Origin: Aspidapion aeneum
Lineage: Eukaryota > Arthropoda > Insecta > Coleoptera > Brentidae
DNA: 64,000 nt
Direction of reading: 5' to 3'
Assembly (NCBI GenBank): GCA_963576565.1
Contig: OY755046.1
Location: 72,533,719 to 72,597,718 of the forward strand
The stretch's first letter is position 1, and the number at the start of each line of letters is the position of its first letter. Position numbers and translations under genes: made by a program. The notes below the pieces were generated by a model. It was given only the letters and a program-made list of their open reading frames with translations. It was not told the origin of the DNA and made no database searches. Shown one piece after another: positions 32,240-43,051 of the stretch.

Positions 32240-32950
32240 ACTACACGAACATTTGATTCCAAAACAGCCACTTAAAAACTTTTTTAATATTTTTCTATAA
32301 CTCCTTTTCCATACTTCAAACTATTTAAACGAGTTTCCAAAGTTAAGGGGAACTTGGTTATTTAAACTTTTAAATAAGCCGGATGGGTAAAGTTTCTACT
32401 ATGTAGAACATAATTAAACTATAATAATAGAGAGTTTTTGGTCTGTCACTCTGTAACTTCACGTTCGTTTTAGTTGTGGTTATATTTATATTTGATAATA
32501 TAATTTTGAACATTTGTAGAAATTTTGAGAAACTGCGAATTGTTAAAGAAAAAAATATTTTTGAATTTCTTTTTTTCAAAAAACGACTTTATATAATATA
32601 TTTTTTTAATTTTGAACAGCTTTTCAAAAAACGACTTTTTATTTAAAAAAAAAAATTTTGGAAAAAAAATATTGCTTTTTCAAAAAATAATTTTCCCAAA
32701 AACTAACTTCTTTTTGAAAAATAAAAGTTTTTTTAGACAAAAAAATATTTTTTAGACAATTGTTTTTTAATTTACTGAATTTGTGAAATTTATCATAGAC
32801 ATAAATACATTTTATTCAAACTCTTTAATATTTTCTGCGTCAATCAATTAATAATTATCAAGTTTTCAAAAAAATTAAATTTAGGCTTTGGGGGGGAGGG
32901 CGGTCCTCGAGCCACCCCTCCCTGGATGCGCCCATGTGTAGTAGGTACGG
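32240..32950. other. AT-rich, no gene; hAT-type end near 32885-32935
   Basis: Long A and T runs dominate, including repeats of TTTTTCAAAAAACGACTTT. Near 32885 a G-run and CCTGGATGCGCCCATG look like one end of the CAGTGGCGC...-type MITE. Nothing else is supported. Confidence 0.5.
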
Positions 32951-34344
32951 TCCAACGATTATAAACACACAGGATTGCTTATTTCCATTTAACTCTATGT
33001 TAGCGTCGCTCAAGCGACAGAGCACTGCCTGCTGACGTCACCAGCGGACCAGTTGCTTTGTTTGTATTGAGAGTTCGTGTGGTTTTAAGGTGTTTTTGAC
33101 GTTTTTATCTCCGTTTTTTTTTGCGTTTTTTCATTAATTTGACGGTGTGGTTGACTATTTAGGAGGTAAATAAACCTTTAGAAATGCGAATTAAGTGAAT
33201 CTATATAAACAAAGCACATTAATTTATTGTTGAAATAAAAGCTGTGTGCTCCCTCTTTCAGTGTAGAAATATAAATATATATACTTTTATCATGGGCGCA
33301 CCCAGCGGGGGGGACCTTAAGGCCCGGGACCCCCCCAAGCCTTGGATTTTTTTTACATATTTTCCACATATTTCATGAAAAACGCAAAAAATAGCTTAAA
33401 ATTCGACATCATGAGGCTTTAACCCCCCCCCCCAAGAGTCGCCCCCCCCTAGACCTATTCCTGGGTGCGCCACTGCTTTTATATTATTATATTTATATAA
33501 ACTTTGAATTTTTTTTGGATTTTTGGAAACTCCTTGGTCATTAAATTAATCACATTGAAGAATATTGGTAATTATGCCGCACACGTACTTCTTTTATTAA
33601 ACTGATTTTTGGAAAGTTTATTTTGTAGACAGTTTCTTCAAGTTTAGTTTCAGTTTTTTCTTAAGTTTTTTTAGTCTTTTTATAAAAGTTTTCAGAAACA
33701 TGTTACAGGAGAAGGAGTGAAAACAGGCACTGGGTGGGATAAAAACAACTTATAACACAAACAATGTAAATCATATGAAAAAAAAAATTGGAAATCTATT
33801 GATTTAAAGCATAAGAAGTTGAAAAACACATCTTATTTGGCTGTTTTCTCCAAAAACTGACTGTTTTTTGACAATAATATAATAAATATTGCAATTTTAG
33901 ATCTGTAATATCAAACAAATACCTTTTTGTTACTACATAATATAAGTGTATTTTATTATATCCGCACCAAAAACAATACATTATACATTTAATGATTTAA
34001 ATTGATTAAACTTTTAGAAAAAATTCTACTTGTATTCTAAAACTTTCAACTATTTAAAAAAGAAACTCCAACATATCGTCTGGTAGGAAAATTTAGCTCT
34101 CAGAGCAAACTCTTGATTTATCAAATCATTTGTTTTAAATGAATGAAATTATTAATTATATTTACTAACGCGAATAAAAAATTTGTTTGCAAATAAGCAA
34201 GAAAAAAGCGTGAAAAAATCACGATTGCAATGTGTATTAAATGAAGCGCGCTGAGCAGAGGTCCACTAGTGACGTAAGCAAGGCGCGGCCTACCGCTGAA
34301 AGATTCGAGCTAATAGGCAATCCTGTGTGTTTATAATCGTTGGA
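32951..34344. mobile_element. Unclassified TIR element, 1394 bp, 5-bp TSD
   Basis: TCCAACGATTATAAACACAC and its inverse (28 matching bases) form the ends, bounded by TACGG at 32946-32950 and 34345-34349. The ends are GC-richer and include CpG-containing segments (33000-33060 and 34245-34315). The interior is AT-rich, without a recognisable ORF, and hosts a nested hAT MITE at 33291-33473. A 5-bp duplication does not fit TA- or 8-bp-target groups. Confidence 0.75.
33291..33473. mobile_element. Nested hAT-type MITE
   Basis: The ends are CATGGGCGCACCCAGC and GGGTGCGCCACTG, with CTTTTAT duplicated on both sides (7 of 8 positions). The interior has long G and C runs and ATTTCATGAAAAACGC, as in related copies. 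Confidence 0.7.
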
Positions 34345-34349
34345 TACGG

Positions 34350-34719
34350 TCGCCCATAAGATGATGTTCTTGAAAGTTGTTAGCTTATAGATCAGCCCGG
34401 TATACTAATGCAGAATCGTCGCAGATTACCCATAGAATGCACTTTCAGTTAATTAGATTTTTAGCATTTTTTCTCAAAGCTATAAAACTTTAAGTGCTAT
34501 ACCGAAGTTGGCTTTCTCGTCAAGCATTTAGATTTGATGCGTTTCGGGCGCCATTTTATGTGGGGTGACCAAACTCACACTATTTAGTAGGACTTTATTT
34601 TTTTCACAAAGAACATTTCGTCCCCTAGTGCAACAACTAAATAACTCGAAATTTATGCATATATTTTTTTCTAGGGGGGGGGGTAATTACCACGTTACCC
34701 TCCCTCAAATCCGCGCTAG
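34350..34719. other. No supported feature
   Basis: I see no motif or repeat partner here. Confidence 0.4.
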
Positions 34720-35230
34720 GGCTCCACCATATTGCAACTCGGTGGATTTTTTGATAAACTGTATAGTTTTTAAAATATGAATTTTCAAAGTTTGGTCATT
34801 TTGGTCTTATGGATTTCCCTACCCTAAAATTCGCTAAATGACGTTTTTCCGAATCTTAACTTAGGGTGTGGTTTTTTCGCATCTCTATGACCCCAACATA
34901 ATGCAACTCGGTGCTTTTGTTGATAAACTGTATAGTCTTTGAAATATGAATTTTCAAAGTTTGGTCATTTTGGTCTTATGGATTTCCCTACCCTAAAATT
35001 CTCTAAATGACGTTTTTCCGAATCTTAACCTAGCGTGTGGTTTTTTCGCATCTCTATGGCCCCACCATACTGCAACTCGGTGCTTTTGTTGATAAACTGT
35101 ATAGTTTTTGAAATATGAATTTTTAAAATTTGGCAATTTTGTTCTATGGAATTTCCTCCCCTAAAATTCGCTAAATCTCTATTTTTAATATTTTTATTCC
35201 GATATAAATCTGCACCGCGCCATAGACTTC
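34720..35230. repeat. 170-bp tandem repeat, three units
   Basis: TGCAACTCGGTG recurs at about 34731, 34901 and 35071. Each unit contains GATAAACTGTATAG, TTTGGTCATTTTGGTCTTATG and GTTTTTTCGCATCTCTATG. The third unit decays at its end. No ORF runs through. Confidence 0.85.
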
Positions 35231-35286
35231 CTCTTAAGTGAAGTTTCTCTCAAAGCAAATATCTTTGAGAGAATCTACATTTCGAT

Positions 35287-35446
35287 ACCCTAATTCTGAA
35301 ACGTCGTAACCCACAAAAAATGAAAATACATATTTGTGCGCAACGCGATTTCTAATAAGTCGCATAATGCTTACCCTATGTAATTTGTTTCTAGCTTTTC
35401 TTATTCCTGTAAAAAATTTTTGAGTTGGGTTACGACGTTTCAGAAT
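35287..35446. repeat. 20-bp inverted repeat pair
   Basis: TTCTGAAACGTCGTAACCCA near 35288 and its exact inverse near 35426 enclose about 120 bases, forming a long hairpin with a unique loop. It is possibly a small MITE. Confidence 0.65.
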
Positions 35447-35479
35447 AGAGTGACGATTCTTTAGATTTTATGTTATTTT

Positions 35480-36175
35480 TAGCTCACACTACGACTAGAA
35501 GTAGTGTGAGCTATGGTGATCCTAATTTTTTCGAGAAAAAAAAAGTTGCTCCGATTTCAAAAATTTTTATATATCTTTGCGTTTCAGATGATTTTGAAAC
35601 TTTTTTGTTTTGCTGTCTGTCTGTCTGTTTGTCTGTATGTCTGTCTGTAACGACCAAACCGCTTGTCCGATTTTAATGAAATTTGGTACCTAAGTTGGGT
35701 CTTGGGCCGTGATGGTCCCATTTAAAAATGAACGAAATCCACCGAACGCAAGCCAAATAAAAGGGTGGGGGTCGATTCCAAAAATTAGAGTTTATGTGAA
35801 AATATGGCGTGTGTGATATCAAACGAAAGGTAATTAAGTCTGGAGTTAAAAAAAATGAATTTTAGTTTATTTTAAAAAAAAGGGTGGGGGTAGATGTCAA
35901 AAATTAGAGTTTAAGTGAAAATATGGCGTGTGTGATATCAAACGAAAGGTAATTGAGTCTGGAGTTAAACAAAATACATTTTAGTTTTTTTCAAAAGGGT
36001 GGGAGGTAGATTAAAAAAATTTGAGTTTAAGTCAAAACATGGCTTGTGTGGTATCAAACGAAAGGTAATTGAGTCTGGAGTTGAATAAAATATATTTCAG
36101 TTTTTGATTATATTAGCTCACACTATAACTATAGTACCTAGTGTGAGCTTAGGTGCGCATAGATTGGCAGAGTAT
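35480..36175 (+). mobile_element. (GTCT)-bearing MITE family, copy D, complete
   Basis: It starts TTAGCTCACACTACGACTAG, which is itself a hairpin with AGTAGTGTGAGCTA. It then carries a short GTCTGTCTGTTTGTCTGTATG tract, TTTAATGAAATTTGGTACC, three copies of the 120-bp block (GTATCAAACGAAAGGTAATT), and ends TTAGCTCACACTATAACTAT...GATTGGCAGAGTA. It is the best reference for the family here. The microsatellite is only about 35 bases, in contrast to copy C. Confidence 0.85.
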
Positions 36176-36540
36176 TTTTCTGTTTACAAGACTCGGAATC
36201 TTGCGCTGATATTTGAATATTTAGCGGTTAGTCAGTCACCTTATTTTTTGACGTGGTTTTTTATTGGTCGAAAGGTGGTTTTTATGGGTGTACATATTAT
36301 TACACAGTTGACCTGTTTGCGTTGTTTTGATCACTTTGCGTGCCGAATGACTTGGTTCAGGACTTTTAACTTAAATCAACTTTATGTAAAATACGCCTTT
36401 TAATTTTGGAAAGCTGTATTTTACAGCTACAGTGTACATAAAAATAATGTCTCCTGAATGAAGCCATTTTAAATTTATAGTTTGTATTTATTCTGGATTT
36501 TTGAACACCAGAAAACTGTACCAACAATTGTTACCAAAGG
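36176..36540. other. No supported feature
   Basis: I see no motif or repeat partner here. Confidence 0.4.
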
Positions 36541-36810
36541 CAGTGGCGACTAGTGCAGGGAGGAAGTAGCGATTCATTGGGCAAACTTTTTTAGGGTAAA
36601 TAATTACAAGCCGGCAGCTCTGCGCGAGACAAGATTTCAATTTCACCCGTTTTTCAGCGGTGTATGGGTAGCTGTACTCGCGCGGGGGAGGGAGGAATGT
36701 TTGTTTTAGTTGACGTCGGCCATATTCATCGGGCGAAAACGTTCGTTGCCCTTCCTACGTGTTGCCGGTTCTATCCTTGAAAAGTAAAGAAGTATGAGTT
36801 TGTTTTGATT
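36541..36810 (+). mobile_element. hAT 5' end fragment
   Basis: CAGTGGCGACTAGTGCAGG is followed by the same GC-rich block as 27750-27990 (TTACAAGCCGGCAGC, TTCACCCGTTTTTCAGCGG, GTATGAGTTTGTTTTGATTT). The match stops at about 36810, before the transposase start. Confidence 0.75.
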
Positions 36811-37031
36811 TGGCTAATATATCGTTAAAATGGAAATTTTTTTGTTTACAATAAAGGTACTTGCATATTTTTCCCTAAGTAGCTTAGTTTTTAATAAAAA
36901 TTTAAAAAAATTGAGAATTTAGGGGTTCTGGAGGGGTTTTAATTTAAAAAACCAATATAATTTTATTTTTAGGTTAGATCTGACATATAATTTATGCATT
37001 TTTGAGTCATTATGACTTTAGGACGTCAACT

Positions 37032-37297
37032 TGTGGCGGATCCAGGGCGGGGGGCAGAGGGGCCCGCCCCCCCCCCTTCCAGTCATATAACTTATTTTTT
37101 AGTTTGGCAGCATCACTTATTTAAAATTTGTCACAAATTCTAATTAATTTTCAAAAAAATTTCGTCTGTGGCGCCATAAATCTCATTTAAATACCAAATT
37201 TCACACCTCAGATCTATCAAAAACTGCTTTAAAAAATATTTTGATGTTTACTGCCACTTTGGCCCCTCTCCCCCCGGAAATCCTGGATCCGCCACTG
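37032..37297. mobile_element. hAT-type MITE, about 266 bp
   Basis: The ends read TGTGGCGGATCCAGGG and CCTGGATCCGCCACTG, with G/C homopolymer runs just inside. Element size and ends fit the abundant insect CAGTGGCGGATCCAGG MITEs. No clear 8-bp TSD was confirmed. Confidence 0.7.
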
Positions 37298-37478
37298 GAA
37301 TAAAAGGAAGTGGGGATAAAAAAAAATTGGACCAAAAACTGGCTTGGCAATATACAAACTGTTAATCTGTGACCTATTCTCAGCTAAAATACATCGTCAA
37401 ACTGCGGTCCTTTTATTTTGCATAGTTAACTACCTCTAGCGCCTGCACTAAGAGAGAAAAGAAACATAAAAGTTGATC

Positions 37479-38560
37479 AATGTAGCTTTAGATTTTGGAA
37501 TCATACATATCTGATAGACATTTTAGAGTAAAACAGGAAGACTCATACTCAAATTTAAGAGAAATTCAAGCAGGCGTGCCCCAGGGTAGCGTACTAGGCC
37601 CTTATCTATACTTATTATTCACTTGTGATATCCCAAAGCCAGAAAATTGTCACTTAGCAACATTTGCCGATGATACTGGTTTATTGACGGTAGAAAAATC
37701 TATTGAAAAATGCATAGAAAAACTTCAGGATGCAGTCACCCAAATTCACAGTTGGACCACAAAGTGGCGAATAAAATTAAATGAAACCAAATCAATTCAT
37801 GTTGATTTTACAAACAAAAATATAAATCACATACAAATAACAATTAACAACATTCCAGTACCATATTCGAATCAGGCAAAATATCTAGGTATGACACTTG
37901 ATGCCAAATTGCGCTGGAAAGCACATGTTAAGAAAAAAAAAGAAGAACTTGAGATAAGGTATAGAAAAATGAACTGGCTAATTGGAAGGAAGTCCAATTT
38001 AACAATTCATAATAAGTTACTGCTTTATAGACAAATACTGAAACCAGTATGGACATATGGTATTCAACTATGGGGTTGTGCTAAAGAGAGTAACATTCTA
38101 GTTGTACAGAGATTTCAAAATAAAGTATTAAGAAACATTGTGAATGCACCTTGGTACGTTCGAAATAGTGACCTTCATCGAGATCTAAAAATCGAAACTG
38201 TAGCAGAGACTATAAAAAAGTACGCAAAAAGCCATGAAGATAGACTCCATCGGCATGTGAATGTGGAAGCAATTCAGCTTCTAGACAATACTATGCTAGT
38301 TCGACGACTAAAAAGAGTGAAGCCGTTTGAGCTAGTAAACTAAGTGAATTACACATAAAACAAAATAATGCTATAAACACAACACAATTGTGAGTTACAG
38401 ACTAAACAAAGCGGGGAGAACTGTTGAGTGAACCCTAAGTTTAAATCTGACTTTTCTAGTAAATTAAGTTAAAACAAAATTGCTAATTAGTCTTACTGAC
38501 TAGATTGTAATAAAAAAAACACAGTGTGTTTGACAAATAAAAAAAAAATGTAGCTTTAGA
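37479..38560 (+). mobile_element. Jockey-like LINE, 5'-truncated, 14-bp TSD
   Basis: AATGTAGCTTTAGA occurs at 37479-37492 and 38547-38560. Between them lies a 1054-bp LINE ending in an A-rich tail. The 3' UTR contains GTGAGTTACAGACTAAACAA and matches the inverse copies at 12410 and 49300. The perfect TSD and intact frame indicate a recent insertion by target-primed reverse transcription. Confidence 0.92.
37495..38343 (+). pseudogene. Jockey-like RT, 3' coding part (282 aa)
   Basis: The open frame begins in mid-protein; the first codon just after the TSD gives F/W-ESYISDRHFRVKQED, so the Met at residue 1 is accidental. AGVPQGSVLGP (motif B) is near residue 30, FADDTGLL (motif C) near residue 60, and the thumb/C-terminal region with YLGMTLDAKLRW and ILKPVWTYGIQLWG follows, ending ELVN. 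RT motif A with the first catalytic Asp is absent due to 5' truncation, so it is non-functional although uninterrupted. Confidence 0.9.
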
Positions 38561-39001
38561 ATATTATTATCACCTTTTTAAATGGATTCAAACCAAAGTC
38601 CATTGTGTTACGATTTAAAGAAAAGTTGGACTCTATAGTGACACGACCGACACCTCGCTATAAGCTTTGATTAATGAAAATATTTACTAGTAACGTGAAA
38701 TTATTCAAATTTATTAATGAATTTTATTAATGAGGCGTTTGAAAAATTGTTAACTGCTCATTCATTACCTCTGATAAAGTGACATGGTGTGAAAAAAACA
38801 ATTTTTTTTATTCTTGTTACGTTTGTAGTTCTTTTTTTCATTATGCATGCTTTAAAAACCTATTTTTTAGCCTTCTATATGAACATAAATTATAATCCAT
38901 CACATGGATATATAGAAAGTTTTATTATCCTTGTCCATTATCTTTTAACCACAGTGGCGGATGCAGGGAAGACCCGCCCTTGCCCTTTTCCACGACATAA
39001 A
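38561..39001. other. No gene; lone hAT-type end at 38953
   Basis: ACAGTGGCGGATGCAGGGAA at about 38952 looks like one terminus of a hAT-type MITE without its partner. The rest is AT-rich and unassigned. Confidence 0.5.
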
Positions 39002-40283
39002 ACATATTTTTACCTTCCTAGCCCGCATAGCAATGGCTAGAGAAGATATTATTTTCGACGAATTTTTTTTTTTTGAGATTACGCCAAAAATGTGTTATTT
39101 GGATGTATTTTGACCTATCCTCGCAATATCGCCGTGATGTCTGTCTGTCTGTGTGTGTGTGTATACAGGGTGTTTCAGACCAACCGCACAGGCCGATTAT
39201 TTTAAAAGGGATAATTATTTTTAAACATTTTTAAATCACTATCAAGGTAGTGAGATGTGCCCTTTCTGATGATGTAGGTTTTAAGGTCGCCTTACAGAAA
39301 GTGTCAAAATTCCGCTCGACGTTGATTTTTTTAAATGGAACATGCTATTTCTGATTGCGGATTTCAATTCTACGCGGAAAAATTAAAACGTTTTATTCGA
39401 AAACTTTTTCCCAAAAATGCTTTTTTAATCCTCAAAACTAATATTAAATTATTTCGCAGTTATAACCAAGACAAAAACGGAAAGTAACCAAAGTTTAAAT
39501 TAAATGACACAAGACAGGCAAAAACAATATTTTCAATGGAAATGTGTCAAATGTTTGGGTAGTAAATATTTTGGTTACTTTCCGTTTTTTTCTTGGTTAT
39601 AACTGCGAAATAATTTAATATCAGTTTTGAGGTTTAAAAAAGCATTTTTGGGAAAAAGTTTTCGAATAAAAGGTTTTAATTTTTCCGCGTAGAATTGAAA
39701 TCCGCAATCAGAAATAGCATGTTACATTTAAAAAAATCAACGTTGAGCGGAATTTTGACACTTCCTGTGAGACTAGGACCTTAAAACCTACATCATCAGA
39801 AAGAGCCCATTTCACTACCTTGATAGTGGTTTAAAAATGTTTAAAAATAATTATCCCTTTTAAAATAATCGGCCTGTGCGGGTGGTCTGAAACACCCTGT
39901 ATATTACATATTTCTGTCCGTAACACGATAGCTCCTAAACCGCTGAACCGATTTTAATAAAATTTTCAGGTAAAATAGTGTTCGACACTCTTACGAGCTG
40001 GCCAGATTTTGGTCAAATTCCATTAATGCTAATGAGTTTTTTGACAATTAAAAAACTAAAAAAACGCTAACTTTTTAACGGAGCATCGTATCAATACACT
40101 GTTTTCGGAATATTGTAGACTTTATTTTGTTCAATAATTCGTGTTATAACCAAAAACATTATAGGAGCTTTAGTTTCTGAGATATTTACAAAAAACTGTT
40201 TTCAATGCTTATATATTATCATGGCTTCACTTGAAGTGTGATAATAGGCTAGCTAGGAAGGTGTCAGATCTGTCATGTAGTAG
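39002..40283. repeat. Dispersed repeat family R, copy 2 (interrupted)
   Basis: 39002-39165 and 39902-40283 together match 23665-24205. The break coincides exactly with the TA-flanked foldback element at 39166-39899. Confidence 0.85.
39166..39899. mobile_element. Foldback MITE with about 340-bp arms
   Basis: CAGGGTGTTTCAGACC begins the left arm and its inverse ends the right arm. TA is duplicated (39164-39165, 39900-39901), and the empty site in family R copy 1 shows a single TA-rich junction. The arms are nearly complementary for about 340 bases with a short spacer (about 39505-39560). No ORF. Confidence 0.9.
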
Positions 40284-41197
40284 TGGAACGAAATAGCGAT
40301 GTACAAAATAGCGACGTACGAAATAGCGAGTAATGAAATAGCGACTATCAAAATAGCGTTGTAATGAAACAGCGACTATCAAAATAGCGATGTATCATAA
40401 TAGCGTTTGTAACAAAACAGCGAAATATCAAAATAGCGATGTATCAAAATAGCGACAATCAAAATAGCGACAATCAAAATAGCGACAATCAAAATAGCGA
40501 TGTATCAAAATAGCGATGTATCAAAATAGCGATGTATCAAAATAGCGATGTGTCAAAATACCGAATCAAACCAAACGGAACCGAATTCAAATGCGCTATT
40601 ATATCCTAGCGGTGTTTTGACTATACCACATTTTCTTTCTAACAAATTTTTTCAAAAAAAAAACTTTCCTGACTTCTTTTCTAGGATCCTAGAGGGTGTA
40701 AATCCGAATCGAAACAAACCAAACCGAACCGAACCAAACTGAACCGAATTCGGTTCAGTTTGGTTCGGTTCGGATTCACTCTTTTTAGGATCCCGGAAAA
40801 GAAGTCTGGAGTGTTTTTTTTTTAAATATGCTGGTTCGGTTCGGTTCGGTTCAGATTTATACTCTCTAGGATCCCGAGAAAGAAGTCAGGGAAGTTTTTT
40901 TTTGAAAAAATTTGTTAGAAAGAAACCCCTTTGTCGAACTATATGCCAAAACCGAACCAAAATATCGCTATTTTCATAATAGTTATTTTGTTACATCGCT
41001 ATTTTGATAGTCGCTATTTTGTTACATCGCTATTTTGAGAGTCGCTATTTTGTTACATCGCTATTTTGTTACATCGCTATTTTGTTACAATCGCTATTTT
41101 GTTACATCGCTATTTTCATAGTCGCCTTTTCATTACATCGCTATTTTGATTGTCGCTAATTCGATACCGCTATTTTGTACATCGCTATTTCGTTCCA
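40284..41197. mobile_element. Foldback element, 914-bp near-perfect palindrome
   Basis: TGGAACGAAATAGCGATGTA and its inverse are the ends. Both arms have an outer zone of tandem AAAATAGCGATGTAT-type units and an inner zone of GGTTCGGTTCGG-type repeats and CTAGGATCC(C)GAGAAAG. The axis lies in CCGAATTCGG near 40746. This design (long inverted arms built of short direct repeats) is that of foldback transposons. There is no coding sequence. Confidence 0.9.
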
Positions 41198-41206
41198 GAG
41201 CCGTCA

Positions 41207-41582
41207 TTTATTATTATTATTATTATTATTATTTATCCCCTCTGAAAAGCCTTAATCCGCTAATGTATTAAGTATTTTATAAATTAAAATAAAAACGTTA
41301 TTTTGAAATCATTTGAATATAAATGTGATTTAGACGTTTGGTTGAATACTTTCTTATAATATTATAATATCTCTATATATATGTATTTTGTCTTATATGT
41401 TACATGTGTGTAGATTCTCTTCTGACACTTTTATAGAGTCATTTATGCACAAAATATGTCGATTTATCTTCATTTTCTCAATAAGCTTTCAAATATACAT
41501 ATATGGGGTCTCAGAACCAAATATATGCATGGCAGGCGTAACATATTACAAATATAAATAACAAGTGAAATTAAAGAAAGAA
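41207..41582. other. (ATT)n tract, then no supported feature
   Basis: About nine TTA units lie at 41207-41234. Beyond that the sequence is AT-rich with nothing assignable. Confidence 0.5.
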
Positions 41583-41655
41583 AAATAAGAAAAAAAAATT
41601 CTGTCTTCGGCAGGGACTCGAACCCGGAATCTCTTGCTTTGTACGCAAACGAGGA
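41583..41655 (-). mobile_element. 3' half of a tRNA-derived SINE
   Basis: On minus, GCGTACAAAGCAAGAGATTC then CCGGGTTCGAGTCCCTGCCG (B box GGTTCGAGTCCC) and a T-rich tail TTTTTTTTTCTTATTTTTC. It is the same family as 9861-9928, and the GCGTACAAAGC part matches the SINE at 31208. The A box is not preserved. Confidence 0.65.
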
Positions 41656-41731
41656 CCATACATAAATTTTCGGAAAACTTCCATCTATGCAGGTGTGCGG
41701 TGTCTCAATGCAAGAACGAGAAACTCTCAGG

Positions 41732-42807
41732 CAGTGGCGGCTCGTGACAGTAAAGTTTGTGAGTTCTGCCGATAGGGTATAAAAAATGCTAATTTTTTAC
41801 AATCTCCAGATCACGTGTCTATTATAAAAAGTAAAAAATTGCCAAGTTTGGTTTGGCAAAAATTACAATGCCTAGGAAAAATAGCGTTTTTACAAAAGAT
41901 TTAATTCACATTCACTACCTTAGCATAATATGTACTCACCAATGTTTTGCCTGCACGTATTTTCTAGACATCTGAGAACTCGTACTCGTACACTTTTGGG
42001 CAGTACTCGAATAAGTTTGGATACTTAAATGTATTTAAATTTAACTTCACATTTAACTCACACTCACAAGTTTTTTATTGCATCCGCATATCCAGTCGTT
42101 TCTGGCATAAATTTCTCTTGTAAAAATCCTTTTATACGATTTTCCCCGGCTTGAACCACACTTTTCTCTTAAAATATCGGACAATGGCCGTTCTTCTTCT
42201 TTCAGTTTTAGTTTTTCTTCATAAGTAAAGAGAGAGAATTTTTTTACATTAATTAAATTATCCACCACATTCATTGTGACACACTTATACAAAAACAAAC
42301 AACAAAAACGACCATAACCTCCCGCTCATGCGTTTGGCGTCTTCTAAATAAATAAATGCGCCCGCAAACACGCAACGCTGAGCCCGCCCGCCCGGAATTG
42401 TACTGGAACTGCAAGTTTTGCAGCTCTATTTTTGCCTAGATTTCGCTATCTAAACCCAGGAGCAAGTGCGGTGCGGGGCGAAGGAAGGGGTTCCTAGCCG
42501 AGCACAGATCTCGTTAGCCGCCCAGCTACGTTGTGTTGCAATTTAGCAGCGCAACAATGCCAATAACTTCATTTGACCGACTGTGAAATGCGGCCTTCGG
42601 CGACGGCGCGCGGCGTCATACTCAACACACGTAGGCGATTTGAAAACCTACTATACCAACACCGGACCGAAAATATACTGCTATTTCAATAATTTTAGAA
42701 ATAAAATAATTATATTAGAAAAATAGCAGCGGCTGAAAAATAGTCAAATAATGTGAAAATTTTGGGGGTTCTGCAGCTCTGCAGTCCTTATGCACTAGCC
42801 GCTCCTG
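41732..42807 (-). mobile_element. hAT deletion derivative, 1076 bp
   Basis: The left end is CAGTGGCGGCTCGTGACAG, and the right end, inverted, reads CAGGAGCGGCTAGTGCATAA. The flanks CTCTCAGG (41724-41731) and CTCTGAGG (42808-42815) are an 8-bp TSD with one change. The right half (42370-42620) is GC-rich like the 5' regions of the other hAT copies, and a transposase N-terminus on minus follows it. Confidence 0.8.
42053..42298 (-). pseudogene. hAT transposase N-terminal fragment (81 aa)
   Basis: The frame reads MNVVDNLINVKKFSLFTYEE, KLKLKEEERPLSDI, then SYKRIFTREIYARNDWICGC, where the zinc-finger start W.CGC of TTF/ZMYM1-type hAT transposases is recognisable. The protein ends eight residues after that motif because the rest of the gene is deleted. 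It parallels the fragment at 28079 but is from a different subfamily. Confidence 0.75.
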
Positions 42808-42815
42808 CTCTGAGG

Positions 42816-43051
42816 GTATAAACTCGACCAAGTCATCCAACTGATCTCTATTTTTCTTCCTTCCCACTGTCAAAGGTATGAAAACTCAAATTAGACGTAA
42901 AGTATTGTAACAAAACGGGATTTGAGCATAAATGGTATTTTTGCCATTTATAAGTTTTTAAAGATTTTTAATTAAATATTGTTTTGACATCAACAAGCAT
43001 TAATTATATGCAAGACTAGGTTAAGATTAAGTAAAATTTATGGCAACTCGG
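42816..43051. other. No supported feature
   Basis: I see no motif or repeat partner here. Confidence 0.4.

Noticed and set aside
39130..39165. (GT)n/(GTCT)n tract as part of the (GTCT)-MITE family
   Set aside because: The surroundings match dispersed repeat R, not the AGCTCACAC-ended MITE. The short tract is shared with R copy 1.
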